Shown piece by piece: positions 53,577 through 64,000 of a stretch of 64,000 nucleotides of DNA (position 1 is the stretch's first letter; every line of letters begins with the position of its first letter). Origin of the DNA: Sanguinoderma infundibulare (lineage: Eukaryota; Basidiomycota; Agaricomycetes; Polyporales; Polyporaceae). The stretch covers positions 2,232,001 through 2,296,000 of the forward strand of contig JAVLRN010000001.1 of NCBI GenBank assembly GCA_032821775.1, read 5' to 3'. A program made the translations under genes and the position numbers. The notes under the pieces are model-generated. The model did no database searches. It was not told the DNA's origin and saw only the letters and a program-made list of their open reading frames with translations.

Positions 53577-56260
53577 TCATTCCGGCTCCGTCTTCAAGGC
53601 CTGGTCATCTTGCGTTCCATTCAGTCGTGCTACTTCCTGCGAGATCTTCTCGTTATGCTCCACCCAATATGCTTCCCACTCTTTTGCTGTCAGCTTCGGA
53701 TACTGGAAGAGCATCATCAGCGCCAGGTTCAACGTTGCGACAGAAAAGGCACCAATACCTGTTGGGCCATGGCATACCAAACTTCATCGTCCCCAAGGTT
53801 ATCCGCCATTCCTAAAACAAAGAATGAGGTGATAATCTCGAATGGGTCGGCTTGCTGGGACGGCGGCGCTGGCTGGGTCGCAGGCAAGTTCGAGGGACCT
53901 GGGGTGGGCTGTCTGACATCCCTACTAGCAGACCGATCCGCGCTGGCTTTGCGGCTCACTATCTCCGCCCGTCGCCTCCACTTCTCCAACTTTTCGCGCC
54001 GTATAGGCTGCGATAAATGACTCATCCAAGACGCTGCGGTGTGATGAGGCATCTGCAACAAAGGGAATATCGGCAAAAATCCTTGACTAGAGGGTAGACG
54101 AACAAACCTTCTTGTTCAGCTTTTCGGCGATATATGCCGCAGTTACGGAGGGATCTCGGTCGAGGAGGATAGGGATGTACTTCTCGTAGTACTCGATTTC
54201 CTCTGTAGTGTAGAGATATCCCCTAGAGTGCGCCTCGACACGGGTCGGGGGTGGAGGGGATGGTTCCCGGACAGCTTGGGTAGGAGTAGACGAAGGCTCC
54301 TTGGACTTCGTCTTGCTCTTGGTCCTGCACTTGAGCTTAACCGAGTCCTGTTCAGCTTTCTTCTCCGCTTTCGCTTTCTTCTCCCCCTTGACCATCTTCT
54401 CCTCTTTAACCGTCTTCTCCTTCTTGGGAATCACAGGCTTCTTCACGGCCACCTTTGCCTTCTCCTTGGCTTTCCCCGCGCTCAGCGGTGGTCTGTCCAT
54501 CTCCTCATTCTCGTCCTCATCTTCGTCCAACTCGTCCACCTCAGAATCGGAATGCCTCGCGCCTCCCTTCTTCGGAGTCACCTCTTTCAGGACGTGCCGC
54601 TGGCCCGAGTAAGGAGGCCGACCGCGTTTCTTCTCCACCTTGAACCCTTCGTACACGTATTCGTCCGAGTCGAGAATCTCGCCTTGCTCAATGCTGTGAT
54701 AGACCCATTGAGCCTTCAAGGGGAGTTTGTTGAAGTGGCCAGACTGCCGCAGCCACTCCTCGAAGTTCTTGGAGGAGGGATGTGCCAAAATGACGAAATC
54801 CGCAAGGGCTATGTCGGACTGCATTCTGCCGCCGTGTTTCTGGCATGATGCGAAAACCATCAACACCAATCGAATCATGGACGTGCAGGCTACCCACCTT
54901 GATAGCGTCGGCGAGCGTCGTGCGCTTCCTTAATTCAACCTGGACGAAGAACAGATATGGCTCACCGTCTTCGTTGGTGAACAATCCGTCAGAGGGAACT
55001 GGATTAGACTTGCGGCGTTTCGTAGGAGGGGGAGGTGAGGAGTCGCCAAACGGAAGGGGTGCGTCGTCGTAGGAGTCGCGAGCATGCTTCGATGAGTGTC
55101 CGCCCTCACGAGATTTCCCTTTCTTCTTCGACGGCCGGTCTGACGACCTTGCTTTCCGTTTCCGGGAGGGAGAATTATCATCCTCGTCCATGGGGCTTCC
55201 GCGGTACGAGTCTGAACGACATGGTTAAATGCGAAAGCGCATACATCCAGCTAGTTACACACCTGAGACGCTGCCGTTCCTTCGAGAGTGCATATTAGGT
55301 GACGCGGAAGCATGCGGCTGCCCGAATCCCGAGGGTTGGGCATCCATGGGTTGACCAAAGGGCATAGCGAGGATCTGTTGCGAGAAGCCGCCCTGGGGGG
55401 CAAAGCCACCCTGGGGAAACTGCATGAACTGCGTGCCTTGTTGAGGGAAGCCCTGGCCTTGCACCATGTTCATGGGCATCTGATTCGGCATCTGAGGCAT
55501 TTGACCCAACGCCATACCCGCTCCTTGAGGGTTCATGATCGTCGCCATCATCTGAGCCCATAGGTGCGCAGGGACCGTGACTTGAGCGTTGGGGAAGTTC
55601 TGGAGGACAGCGGCCATGGGTATCGCGCCGCTGTTGGGCGGCATCTGCAAGGGGACTTGTTGAGGGAATTGCACGTTGGAAGGGCCAGGGGAGGCGGCAA
55701 GGGCGTGTTGCAATGTATCTGCTTGGGGAGGTTGATTTTGCATGGGTGGCTCGTTGTTGGGAACCTTCGTTTCGGACGGGGTAACTCGAGGTGTTGGGAG
55801 ATGACTACATTGCCTTGTTAATGCACGCTGACCGACGCGTAGGGCTGTTGAGCACTCACTTTGGACCAGTATTATTCCCACGCGCTACAAACCCACCCCA
55901 GTTCTCGTTGGCAAGAAATACTTTTCCTCGTTGCGCTGACTGGTATATCCAACCGGCCTCGAGGACCGCTTTCTCAGAGGCCCAATCTGCTATCGATCCC
56001 TTGCCCGTCTCTGTTTCTGGGTCTACGATGAGGATATCCGCGTCGTTGACCTCTTGAATAATGCACGCTCCTCCTTTCTGTGATTGAGACAGAGGGATAA
56101 GGAACAATAGGGCGACGTGAAATCAGTTTCTCACCTTGAGAATGCGTACGACCTTGACCCGGTTGAACACAGCAGCGTCGATGAAGACCTTGAGTGGTTG
56201 GCCCGCAGAGTCCAGGAAGACGGGATTCGCGACTTGGGTGGAGGGAGGATATTGGTCCAT
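53577..56260 (-). CDS. RAP1-like protein with BRCT and Myb domains
   Basis: Candidate telomere protein of the RAP1/TERF2IP family. Seven exons: 56260-56135, 56077-55860, 55804-55263, 55211-54898, 54839-54108, 54052-53759, 53702-53577; 783 residues. The N-terminal BRCT begins NPVFLDSAGQPLKVFI and continues GGACIIQEVNDADILIVD and AGWIYQSAQRGKVFLANENW. A Gln/Met/Pro-rich linker and a basic segment (SRKRKARSSDRPSKKKGKS) follow. A second BRCT reads LFTNEDGEPYLFFVQVE, HGGRMQSDIALADFVILAHP and WVYHSIEQGEILDSDEYVYE. A Lys/Glu-rich stretch leads to a Myb-like domain (YTTEEIEYYEKYIPILLDRD, TAAYIAEKLNKKMPHHTAAS). Two BRCT domains are more than the usual one. Role at telomeres is inferred from architecture. 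Confidence 0.8.
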
Positions 56261-56970
56261 CTGCGCTGTCGGCAAATCTGTACACTCGGTTTGGGGGTTC
56301 CGGGCAGGTCACGCCGGCTACAAGTAGAGGGTTCGATAGTCGATCGACGTCAAGGAGCAGAGGTCGTCTCTGCCGCAAGGTCCAGAGGTATCCAGAAATT
56401 CGAGAGAATGTGGTTGATGAGAAAGCCGCGATGTTGCTTCCATTTAAATGGCTGCCTTCATATAATACGACTCTTGGCCCAGGCCACCATGGCCATGGCG
56501 CATTGGCTAGTGTCTTTGAATTGTGGTCCCATTATTGCTGACATCGCAATATAATGCTCCGTGCTGAGCTACCAGCAATGCGCATTGCCGTCTGTCTGCC
56601 TGGCATTCTTTTGCGTGCTTGTCCTTCGATGTTATGAGGCGCCGGAGAACGTCTTCAAGCGCCGATGGATCGTCGGGCAACACGACGTCGGAACCACATT
56701 CGACAGTCCCGATGGCATCATTGATTATCCTCCCCGACGGGTGACTTTCGTGCGTCGTGACTGCAAACTCTATCTCGTTCTCGGCCACTAGGGCGGGGAT
56801 GCAAATGGTGTCCTCCAGAACAGTCGACGCTTTGCGTATTCATACAACTGATATCGATTGCACCAGCACATGTATGCCCGTCATAGAAGCTGCATATTGC
56901 CATGGCATAGCGTATGGAAGAGATAGTAGAACATGACAATGCAATGAAGACAGCGACCAAACAACAGGAT
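56261..56970. other. intergenic region without a supported gene
   Basis: Promoter side of the RAP1-like gene and 3' flank of RPS16. A minus-strand open frame (56788-56507, 93 codons, [20 protein letters not shown]..) looks somewhat protein-like but has no recognisable domain or clear splice partner. Confidence 0.35.
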
Positions 56971-57540
56971 TCACCGGTAGCTGCACACGAAAGCCCATCA
57001 ACTCTTCCGATTTTCATGCATGAGAAATGTAGATATACGCACGACTTCTGCCTGCGAGCGCGAGCACCGTGACCACCGAACTTCTTCGGCTCAGCTCTCC
57101 GGGGGTCGGCAATGAGTAGCGTCCTGTCATACGCAACGAGCTTCTTCTTCAGCTCAAGCGCGCTGGCCGCGTCGAAGTACTTGGCGTAGTACGCAACGAC
57201 CGCCTTCGCGATCGCCTGGCGGATAGCATAAACCTGCGAAGTGTGGCCACCACCCTTCACACGGAGGCGGATGTCGATCGCAGAGAAGGCATCCTCGCCC
57301 GCGACGAGAACAGGCTCGTAGACCTTGAAGCGCAAGATCTCGGGCTTGAGAAGGGAGATGGGGGAGCCGTTAATGTGAATGAGACCACGGCCTTCTTTGG
57401 CGTGCGCAACAGCAGTTGCGGTCTATGAGAGGGGGTAGGGAGCGAAATTGCGGGGTCAACGGATGGGCAACACGAGGGTTGAGGCGTTAACATACCTTCT
57501 TTTTGCCGAAAGTCTGGACGGCCTGCGTTGTGGGTGCCAT
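56971..57540 (-). CDS. RPS16: 40S ribosomal protein S16 (uS9)
   Basis: Small-subunit ribosomal protein uS9. Three exons (57540-57496, 57422-57043, 56980-56971) encode 144 residues. The sequence is near-universal: [60 protein letters not shown] and [20 protein letters not shown], ending YR. The 10-base last exon supplies the strictly conserved C-terminal Tyr-Arg that reaches the decoding site. An intron in the third codon block after the start is common in fungal ribosomal genes. Divergent from mitochondrial uL4. Confidence 0.97.
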
Positions 57541-57925
57541 TTTGTTGTGTGAGTGGAGGCTAGAGGAGGGAATGGAGTTCAGTGTGAGGTTCCTCAGAGG
57601 TCAAGCGCAGAAGGGTCATCCAATGTCATCCAAAGCCGTGGGACGCAATCCAGCCGGAGTTCCGTCCCCCTCCACAAATCTCGTTCAATACGTCAAACAT
57701 TTCGACCCATGGCACCCTCCTGCAGCGTCGGATCATCAAAGAATAAAGACTCACCCCTCCGAGGGTTGACGTTTGCTGGACGGCTTGTACGATGAGGGAC
57801 GCGGAGGATTTCCTGCGGGCGTCTCGAAGAATCACGCGTCACGTTGTGCAGCAATCCAGTAAGTCACAGACTCGTCACGGAGTACGTTTTAGACGCCAGA
57901 CAACTGAAGGACTTGAGCGACGGTC
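57541..57925. promoter_or_regulatory. divergent promoter of cytosolic and mitochondrial ribosomal genes
   Basis: 385 bases separate the RPS16 and uL4m starts, which point away from each other. No TATA box or named element is assigned. The pairing suggests shared control of the two ribosomes, which is inference only. Confidence 0.4.
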
Positions 57926-58905
57926 ATGCTGGCTGCTGTTAGGCGTGCAGTGGGACAGGTCTGTCGTTTGTCTTCCTTTACTTTCCCACTCTAACTCTTG
58001 TGCAGACCCCCCGGTTTGTACGGCGTCGCCTTTCTACAGTCGTCTCTTCTGCTGCCGAGTCCGCTGGTGCCGACGTAGCGAGCCATGGTCTCCGGGAGAC
58101 TGTTCGAGCGTCATCATCCTCGGTCGGCCAGAATGCGTCGGGTGTCCTGCCTGTCTCGTTCGCAGGTGCGCTATCCTGGGTCGTGCATGTTTTCCTTCCG
58201 TTGGCTGACGAAGGACTAGGCGTCCGCCCCCTCTACCTTCAAATGTCTTCCCTGATCCGTACCGAAGAAAACGATGACCCCTCCGACGAACTTGTCGAGC
58301 TAGATCCTCACGTCTTCAATCACCCCATTCGCCGAGACATCCTCCACCTCTGTGTCGTGCACCACCTTGACTGCCAACGGCAAGGGAGCGCGAACACCAA
58401 GACGCGTGGCGAAGTCCGCGGATCCGGACGCAAAATCCGTCCCCAGAAGGGCAGCGGCCGAGCACGTCTTGGAGACGGTCAAAGTCCTATGCTTCGCGGA
58501 GGAGGTGTCGCGTTCGGTCCCAAGCCGCGCGACTTTGCGACGAAGCTCAACCGCAAGGTCATCGAAATGGGTATGCGGGTCGCGCTCAGCGCCCGTGTGA
58601 AGGAGCACTGCCTGGGCGTTGTCAAGAGCTTGGAATGGCCTGGGTTCAAGACGCAGGAGTTGGATAAGCGCATCGAGGAGCTGGGGTGGAGGAGGACGCT
58701 GTTCGTTACTGGCCAAGAGAAGATTCCGGAGGGGCTGACGAGAGCGGGTGGCAACTTGCCAGGTGTGGATATGGTGACGGCTGGAAACCTCGACGTCTAC
58801 CATACGCTCAAGTGGCCTCGCCTTGTGCTGGACCTTCAGGCCGTGGAGTGGTTTGAGCGGGCTCTGGGTCGACCATCAGTTGCACCTCGAGAGTACAACT
58901 TGTGA
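57926..58905 (+). CDS. mitochondrial large-subunit ribosomal protein uL4m
   Basis: MRPL4/Yml6-type uL4. Three exons (57926-57958, 58006-58165, 58220-58905) encode 292 residues. The presequence MLAAVRRAVGQTPRFVRRRL is basic and spans the first intron, which shows a CTAAC branch site. The uL4 core follows: VFNHPIRRDILHLCVVHHLD, NTKTRGEVRGSGRKIRPQKG, GSGRARLGDGQSPMLRGGGV and AFGPKPRDFATKLNRKVIEM, with the C-terminal fold ending VDMVTAGNLDVYHTLKW. Skipping the second intron would insert about 18 unrelated residues (LSWVVHVFLPLADEG), so splicing is preferred. Confidence 0.93.
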
Positions 58906-59179
58906 TTACACTATGCATTCATACGGCTAATAATGCTATTTTACCGGACGATCTCCACTCTGAGACATGTTCTGCATGTCTTCTGCACTTTGAAGTTAGT
59001 GTAGTTTTGCTGTCCGATGACAGTGGAAGGCACGCGTTCACGTGATGTGAACGCGTGGTGTCGGGCGCTGCAACGCGCCGAACAGACTTGACTCTTCCCT
59101 CCCCCCACCGTCGTCCCCCGATCCCGAGGCCTGAGGCCTGACCCCCCCTGCTTCCTCCTTCCAATACACGCATTTGACA

Positions 59180-60426
59180 ATGAGCTCACCTTCGCCCTCG
59201 CAAGAACAGGAAGAGGGATCCCACATCTCCGGTCCTCTCCTCGTCGACAAGCTCGCAGAATGCGGTATCACGGTGCAAGACATCAAGAAGCTGACTGAAG
59301 CCGGTCTCAACACAGTAGAGTCTGTCGCATACACCCCGAAGAAGGCCCTCATGTCCATCAAGGGTATCTCTGAGCAGAAGGCAGACAAGATTCTCACTGA
59401 AGGTGCGGAAACCTACATAAACCACCTGTGGAGAACAAGAAAAGTGACCCCCGCGCAGCCTTGAAGATCATCCCCCTTGGCTTCCAAAGTGCCACCGAGG
59501 TCCACGCACGCCGTTCCGAGCTGGTACACATCACCACCGGCTCGAAGAATCTCGATGCCCTGTTCGGTGGAGGAATCGAGACTGGCTCGATCACAGAGCT
59601 CTTTGGGGAGTTCCGTACCGGCAAGTCGCAGATCTGCCACACGCTCGCCGTGACGTGCCAACTCCCCGTCGATATGGGTGGAGGCGAAGGCAAGTGCCTT
59701 TACATCGACACCGAAGGCACGTTCCGTCCAGTGCGCCTCCTCGCCGTAGCGGAGCGGCTCGGCCTGAACGGAGAAGAGGTGTTGGACAACGTTGCGTATG
59801 CCCGCGCGTACAACGCAGACCACCAGCAGCAATTGCTCACATCGGCAAGTGCACTCATGTCAGAGTCGAGGTGGGTGATTGTTCTCAGGTATATGCACGT
59901 CGCCCAAGATGTCAGTGATTCATTCATATCCTAGGTTCTGCCTTTTAATCGTCGACTCCGCCACCGCTCTATACCGTACGGACTTCAACGGGCGTGGTGA
60001 GCTGTCTGCGAGGCAGTCTCACCTAGGCAAATTCCTTCGCACATTGCAAAGATTGGCAGACGAGGTGAGCAACGCTGATCCTTTCTTGATCATGCGTGAT
60101 CTCACGCCTTGGCTCCAGTACGGTATTGCGGTGGTTATCACCAACCAGGTCATGTCAAATCCCGACGGCGCCGCGGGACCGTATGCCGCGAATGAGAAGA
60201 AACCTGTCGGTGGAAACATTCTCGCACACGCATCAACAACCCGGTATGTTTTCCGTACATCGTTCGCCGCTTCACGCGCTCACATCCATTTGTTCGCAGC
60301 GTACAGCTGAAAAAAGGACGAGGGGCAAACCGTCAGGCTAAGATCTATGATTCACCATGCCTTCCGGAATCCGAGTCGACGTTTGCTATATTCAACAACG
60401 GTATCGGGGACCCCGAGGAAGAGTAG
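59180..60426 (+). CDS. RAD51: RAD51 recombinase
   Basis: Eukaryotic RecA homologue for homologous recombination. Five exons: 59180-59402, 59459-59870, 59935-60064, 60119-60243, 60300-60426; 338 residues, the usual size. The N-terminal HhH domain reads [20 protein letters not shown] and [18 protein letters not shown]. The ATPase core has [20 protein letters not shown], Walker A GEFRTGKS (~124-131), [20 protein letters not shown], Walker [17 protein letters not shown]1 [21 protein letters not shown]2 [17 protein letters not shown] and a C terminus [21 protein letters not shown] reading through intron 1 would stop early, so the 59402 donor is used. Confidence 0.97.
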
Positions 60427-60787
60427 GTTATCCTCTGCATTAGCATCGTTCGCTTTCGGATGTACTTTTAGGTCAGTCCACGTTCATCGCTGTACGCTAC
60501 ATACCTTAGTCTGTATGGGTACCCACGGATATTACGCATTGATACACTATTGCATTGCTTCTCTATGCAAGCTATCACTACAACGAAGTACACAGAAGGT
60601 TAGTCTACAGTGGTTGAACAGTCGAGGGCCAGTTGAATGAGCAAGGATGAGACCAGTTGAGTGGTCTCGCGCGAAAGATAGTCTGTCCTACGTATGCAAG
60701 ATGCACCGTCCGTTGGCGGGCTTTTCGACCCAAGTTGGCTGGGAACGTGATGAGAGATGCAATGCCAGAGATCCGGAGGAGAGGACC
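60427..60787. other. convergent intergenic spacer
   Basis: 3' flanks of RAD51 and PGDH. No gene seen. Confidence 0.5.
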
Positions 60788-62231
60788 TTAAGCGAGAAGA
60801 CGCGTGAGGATGTTCGCGCTCGTTTTGCTGATCTGGTCCCGAAGGGCGTTGACATCCTTCCCGGTGACGTCCGCGATGTCCGCCATGAGATATGCGATGT
60901 CGCCCTTCGAGTCGGTGTACTGCTTCTCGACGTTGAACGGCGAGAGGACCTCGTTGACCTGGCGCAGGACACCGGGGATGTTGTTATGAACGTAGCATAC
61001 ACGGATGTGGCTCGGCTCCTCTAGGGTAATTGCGCGGAGGTCGACTTCGGGGAAGTTGACAGAGCCGAGGGTGGACCCATAGTTGAGATAACGAGTGAGG
61101 GCCGTCGAGACCTCTTCACCGATCATCCGCTGTGCTTCCTCCGTCGACCCGCCGATGTGCGGCGTCAGAATGACGTTCGGGAGCGTGCGCAGGGTGCTCG
61201 ACCATGAGTTAACCTGGTCATCGAACGGCGCACCGTTCGCGCCGGGTTCGGAGGGATATACGTCAAGGGCAGCTCCGGCCAGGTGGCCAGACTTAAGAGC
61301 CTCGATGAGCGCAGGGATGTCGACACACTTGCCGCGGGCGTTGTTGATGAGGTAAGAACTCTTCTTCATCTGCGCGAGTTGCTCGGTGGACATCATGTTC
61401 ATGGTCTCAGGGAGCTCGGGGACGTGGAGTGTGACGAAGTCCGACTCGGATAAGAGAGCGGCGAGGGACTCGACCTGCCGTGCGGACCCCAGCGGCATGA
61501 GGTTGACGACATCATGGAAGAGCACACGCATTCCAAAAGACTCGGCAAGAACGGAGAGCTGCGAGCCGATGTGTCCGTAACCCACGATGCCGAGGGTCTT
61601 TCCGCGCACCTCCCAGCAGCCCTTGGACTGCTTGTTCCACACTCCGGTCTTCATCTCGAATGCGCGTTGGAAGTACTGCCGCGAGAGTGCGATGATCTCG
61701 GAAATGACGAGCTCCGCGACAGAGCGGGAGTTGGAGAAGGGCGAATTGAATACCGGGATTCCAGCCTTCGCCGCGCTGAGGAGGTCGACTTGGTTGGTGC
61801 CGATACAGAAGCATCCGATCACTAGGAGCTGCCAGACCAGGAAACCTTGAGTTACCGCACACGCGCTGATGGACCACGAGTACACGCACCTTCGACGCGG
61901 CCTTGAGCACACGTTCAGTGATTTTTGTCTTGCTCCGGATGCCAATGGCGTGGTAGGAGCCAATTTTCTCCACGAGCTCGTCCTCCGACATGGACTTGGT
62001 CGAGTGGGTGACATGGAAGCCCTCCGCACGGAAAGCTGCGACCGCCTCCTGGCTGATGTTCTCGAGCAGAAGGAGACGGAGGTCCTCCTTGTCTATAGGA
62101 TGGAGAACCTTGGGTTGGCGAATGGGAAAATGAATGGAGTCCTTCCGGAGGAGCATGTCGTGCAGGCTGCTCGAGGCAAGAGGGGAGGTTGAAACGGCAT
62201 GGCTAGTTGGAATGGAGATGGCGGCAGACAT
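60788..62231 (-). CDS. D-3-phosphoglycerate dehydrogenase
   Basis: First enzyme of serine synthesis (SER3/SER33 type), 3-phosphoglycerate to 3-phosphohydroxypyruvate with NAD+. Two exons (62231-61890, 61828-60788), 460 residues. An N-terminal extension precedes LLLLENISQEAVAAFRAEGF; the substrate domain has YHAIGIRSKTKITERVL and IGTNQVDLLSAAKAGIPVFN. The Rossmann motif GIVGYGHIGSQL is followed by NNARGKCVDIPALIEAL and the catalytic region LTPHIGGSTEEAQRMIGEEV. A C-terminal ACT domain (RVCYVHNNIPGVLRQVNEVL) suggests serine feedback, as in the family. Divergent from HIS7 with TGACTC elements between. Confidence 0.95.
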
Positions 62232-62266
62232 GGCGATGGAGGGTGGTAGGAATCTGAGGGAGTCGA

Positions 62267-62382
62267 TGACTCTGGCGAACGTTATGTATAGCGAGCGTAC
62301 AATTCGGAATTTGGTGATGGCGTGGAGATGATGTGACAGGACACGATAAGATTAGATGCCGTTCAATCTCTTCTCTTGACTC
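62267..62382. promoter_or_regulatory. two TGACTC elements in the PGDH/HIS7 divergent promoter
   Basis: Exact TGACTC at 62267-62272 and 62377-62382, in the same orientation, within the 226-base gap between two amino-acid biosynthesis genes. These are cores of the Gcn4/Cpc1 general amino-acid control site and would allow co-induction of serine and histidine synthesis. Confidence 0.55.
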
Positions 62383-62457
62383 GACCCGTCCTCCTCAAAT
62401 CGCGTCCAGGTCCCAGGATGGCCGACACAATCCCCCGCGTTTTCACACAAGCCCACC

Positions 62458-64000
62458 ATGGGTCTCTACCTCCTCGACTACGGCGCAGGAAACGTCCAGA
62501 GCCTGGCTAATACCTTGACCAAGCTTGGCCACGATTTCAAGTGGATCTCTTCGCCTGCCGACTTTGACAAGGCTACAGTCAGTCGTTCATCCTTAACCCT
62601 TGGTCATTGCGCTCCTCACATCCTACCTATCCAGAGCCTCATCTTCCCTGGCGTCGGTGCATTTGGCAGCGCCATCGATGGCCTCATATCACGCGGCCTC
62701 TACCAACCCCTTCGCGAATACATCGCGTCGGGAAAACCATACTTCGGCATCTGTATCGGCATGCAAGTCCTCTTCCGCGCGTCCATAGAGTCGCCTACGT
62801 CCCAGGGCCTAGGTGTCGTTCCTTCCGATATCGGCCTCTTTTCCAACACAGACAAGTCCGTGCCACACATGGGCTGGAATTCCGTCGAGCCCTTGGACCC
62901 CGATGAAAACGCGCACGGGGGCATCGACCCCGCCTGCGCCTACTATTTCGTCCACTCCTTCCGCGCCGCGTATGACTTGGAGGACCCCGAGGTCGCCCAA
63001 TGGGCGCACGGCACCACGCAGTACGGCCAGGAGGTGTTTTTGGGGACCATCCAGAAGGGCAACGTATTCGCGTGCCAGTTCCACCCCGAGAAATCAGGCC
63101 CGGGAGGCTTGAAGGTCCTCGATACGTGGCTCAAGCAGTCAGAAGCGGAGCGAGCGACCCGTCCGCCCGCGCACCCCGTCGCGCGCCCGCCAAAGCCAAG
63201 GGACGGCTTCACGAAGCGCATCATCGCGTGCATGGATGTCCGCACGAACGACGACGGCGACCTCGTCGTCACGAAGGGCGACCAGTACGACGTCCGCGAA
63301 CGCGCCGCCACCACCGCCAACGTCGCGGGGACTGTCCGCAACCTGGGCAAGCCCGTCGCGCTCTCCGCGCGGTACTACGAGGAGGGCGCGGACGAGATCT
63401 GCTTCATGAATATCACGTCCTTCCGCCACTCCCCGCTCCTCGACCAGCCCATGCTCGCCGTCGTCCGGTCCGCGGCCGAGACCGTCTTCGTCCCGCTCAC
63501 CATCGGCGGCGGCATCAAGGACACCGTCGACCCCGACGGCACGCCGCGCTCCGCCCTGGAGGTCGCCGGCGCGTACTTTCGCGCAGGGGCGGACAAGGTG
63601 AGCATCGCGACCGAGGCCGTCTTCGCGGTCGAGAAGATGCGCGAACGCCCCAGCGTTGATGGCGTTGGGGAGGGCGACGGGACTAGCGCGATCGAGACCA
63701 TCGCCCACGCTTATGGCCGCCAAGCCGTTGTCGTCTCCGTCGACCCACGGCGAGTATACGTCGAGCCCGACTACGACGGTCCGTACAGGGACGAACTCGT
63801 GTTCCGAAAGCCGGATGGACCAGTGAAGGAGGGCGGGAAGGCTTGGTGGTACCAATGCACCGTCCGTGGCGGCCGCGAAGACAGGCCTCTTTCCGTCGTC
63901 CAGCTGGTCAGGGGCGTGGAGAAGCTCGGCGCCGGGGAGATCCTGCTCAATAGCATCGATCGGGACGGGACTGGGGCTGGGTACGACCTCGACCTGGTCG
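62458..64000 (+). CDS. HIS7: imidazole glycerol phosphate synthase, bifunctional HisH-HisF (runs off right edge)
   Basis: Fused glutamine amidotransferase and cyclase of histidine synthesis, as in yeast His7. Exon 1 is 62458-62577 and exon 2 opens at 62635, still open at the window end; about 495 residues are seen. The HisH part has LYLLDYGAGNVQSL, IFPGVGAFGSAIDG, FGICIGMQVLF with nucleophile Cys80, and FACQFHPEKSG with the catalytic His/Glu. After a linker the HisF barrel starts TKRIIACMDVRTNDDGDLVV with the first catalytic Asp (CMDVR), continues VPLTIGGGIKDTV and GADKVSIATEAVF, and ends here within the GEILLNSIDRDGTGAGYDL region carrying the second catalytic Asp. The C-terminal few dozen residues are outside. 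Confidence 0.96.
   Translation, partial: MGLYLLDYGAGNVQSLANTLTKLGHDFKWISSPADFDKATVSRSSLTLGHCAPHILPIQSLIFPGVGAFGSAIDGLISRGLYQPLREYIASGKPYFGICIGMQVLFRASIESPTSQGLGVVPSDIGLFSNTDKSVPHMGWNSVEPLDPDENAHGGIDPACAYYFVHSFRAAYDLEDPEVAQWAHGTTQYGQEVFLGTIQKGNVFACQFHPEKSGPGGLKVLDTWLKQSEAERATRPPAHPVARPPKPRDGFTKRIIACMDVRTNDDGDLVVTKGDQYDVRERAATTANVAGTVRNLGKPVALSARYYEEGADEICFMNITSFRHSPLLDQPMLAVVRSAAETVFVPLTIGGGIKDTVDPDGTPRSALEVAGAYFRAGADKVSIATEAVFAVEKMRERPSVDGVGEGDGTSAIETIAHAYGRQAVVVSVDPRRVYVEPDYDGPYRDELVFRKPDGPVKEGGKAWWYQCTVRGGREDRPLSVVQLVRGVEKLGAGEILLNSIDRDGTGAGYDLDLV

Noticed and set aside
59403..59464. RAD51 reading through after the HhH domain to a stop at 59464
   Set aside because: The family sequence resumes at 59459 after a GT..AG intron with correct phase.
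1..64000. tRNA genes, CRISPR arrays, insertion sequences
   Set aside because: I looked for B-box-like TTCGA motifs, regular spacered repeats and transposase domains and found nothing convincing; by-eye search for tRNAs is weak.

Overview
The window is a stretch of nuclear chromosome from a filamentous basidiomycete, most likely Agaricomycotina. Almost every gene is split by short introns of about 45-65 bases (GT..AG, often with a CTRAY-type branch site). Intergenic gaps are a few hundred bases, both strands are used about equally, and the conserved proteins are fungal: PEX16, NUS1, ICE2, SIZ1/PIAS, RRP36, ESF1 and bifunctional HIS7. I saw no transposon, rRNA, convincing tRNA or CRISPR array. 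Exon joins below were rebuilt by hand from splice sites, reading-frame continuity and family motifs. Most summed coding lengths divide by three, which supports them.

Layout, left to right. 0-5.3 kb: 5' end of an RBM39/Rsd1-type splicing factor, a prokaryote-like ketol-acid reductoisomerase, an L-rhamnose dehydrogenase-like SDR and a cupin. 5.7-16.4 kb: PEX16, an unknown proline-rich coiled-coil protein, a CorA/MNR2-type Mg transporter, rRNA-processing RRP36 and an NADPH-dependent FMN reductase-like flavoprotein. 16.6-24 kb: a 1314-residue polytopic membrane protein of unknown function and a DUF2235 (Tle1-like) serine hydrolase. 24.6-33.7 kb: NUS1 (dolichol synthesis), SEC17 (alpha-SNAP), PCM1 (UDP-GlcNAc synthesis), DUG3 (glutathione breakdown), ICE2 (ER membrane) and MoaE/MOCS2B (molybdopterin synthase). 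34.1-42 kb: a PsuG-PfkB fusion for pseudouridine breakdown, mitochondrial helicase IRC3 and the ADP/ATP carrier. 42-50 kb: SIZ1-type SUMO ligase, NudC, a secreted tandem-repeat precursor and ESF1. 50.3-58.9 kb: an EED-like WD40 protein, a complex I B14.7/NDUFA11-like subunit, a RAP1-like BRCT/Myb protein, RPS16 and mitochondrial uL4. 59.2-64 kb: RAD51, 3-phosphoglycerate dehydrogenase and HIS7, which runs off the right edge.

Most genes are housekeeping and do not form one pathway. The item closest to an undescribed system is the 250-residue protein at 46.2-47.0 kb. It has a signal peptide, then a pro-region, then seven repeats each ended by Arg-Arg (the pro-region ends in Lys-Arg). That is the layout of a KEX2-processed repeat precursor expected to release a family of small peptides. 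Other points of note are the cytosolic bacterial/archaeal-style KARI, TGACTC elements in amino-acid gene promoters, a GC-AG intron in DUG3, and a 7-base exon in the PsuG-PfkB gene.
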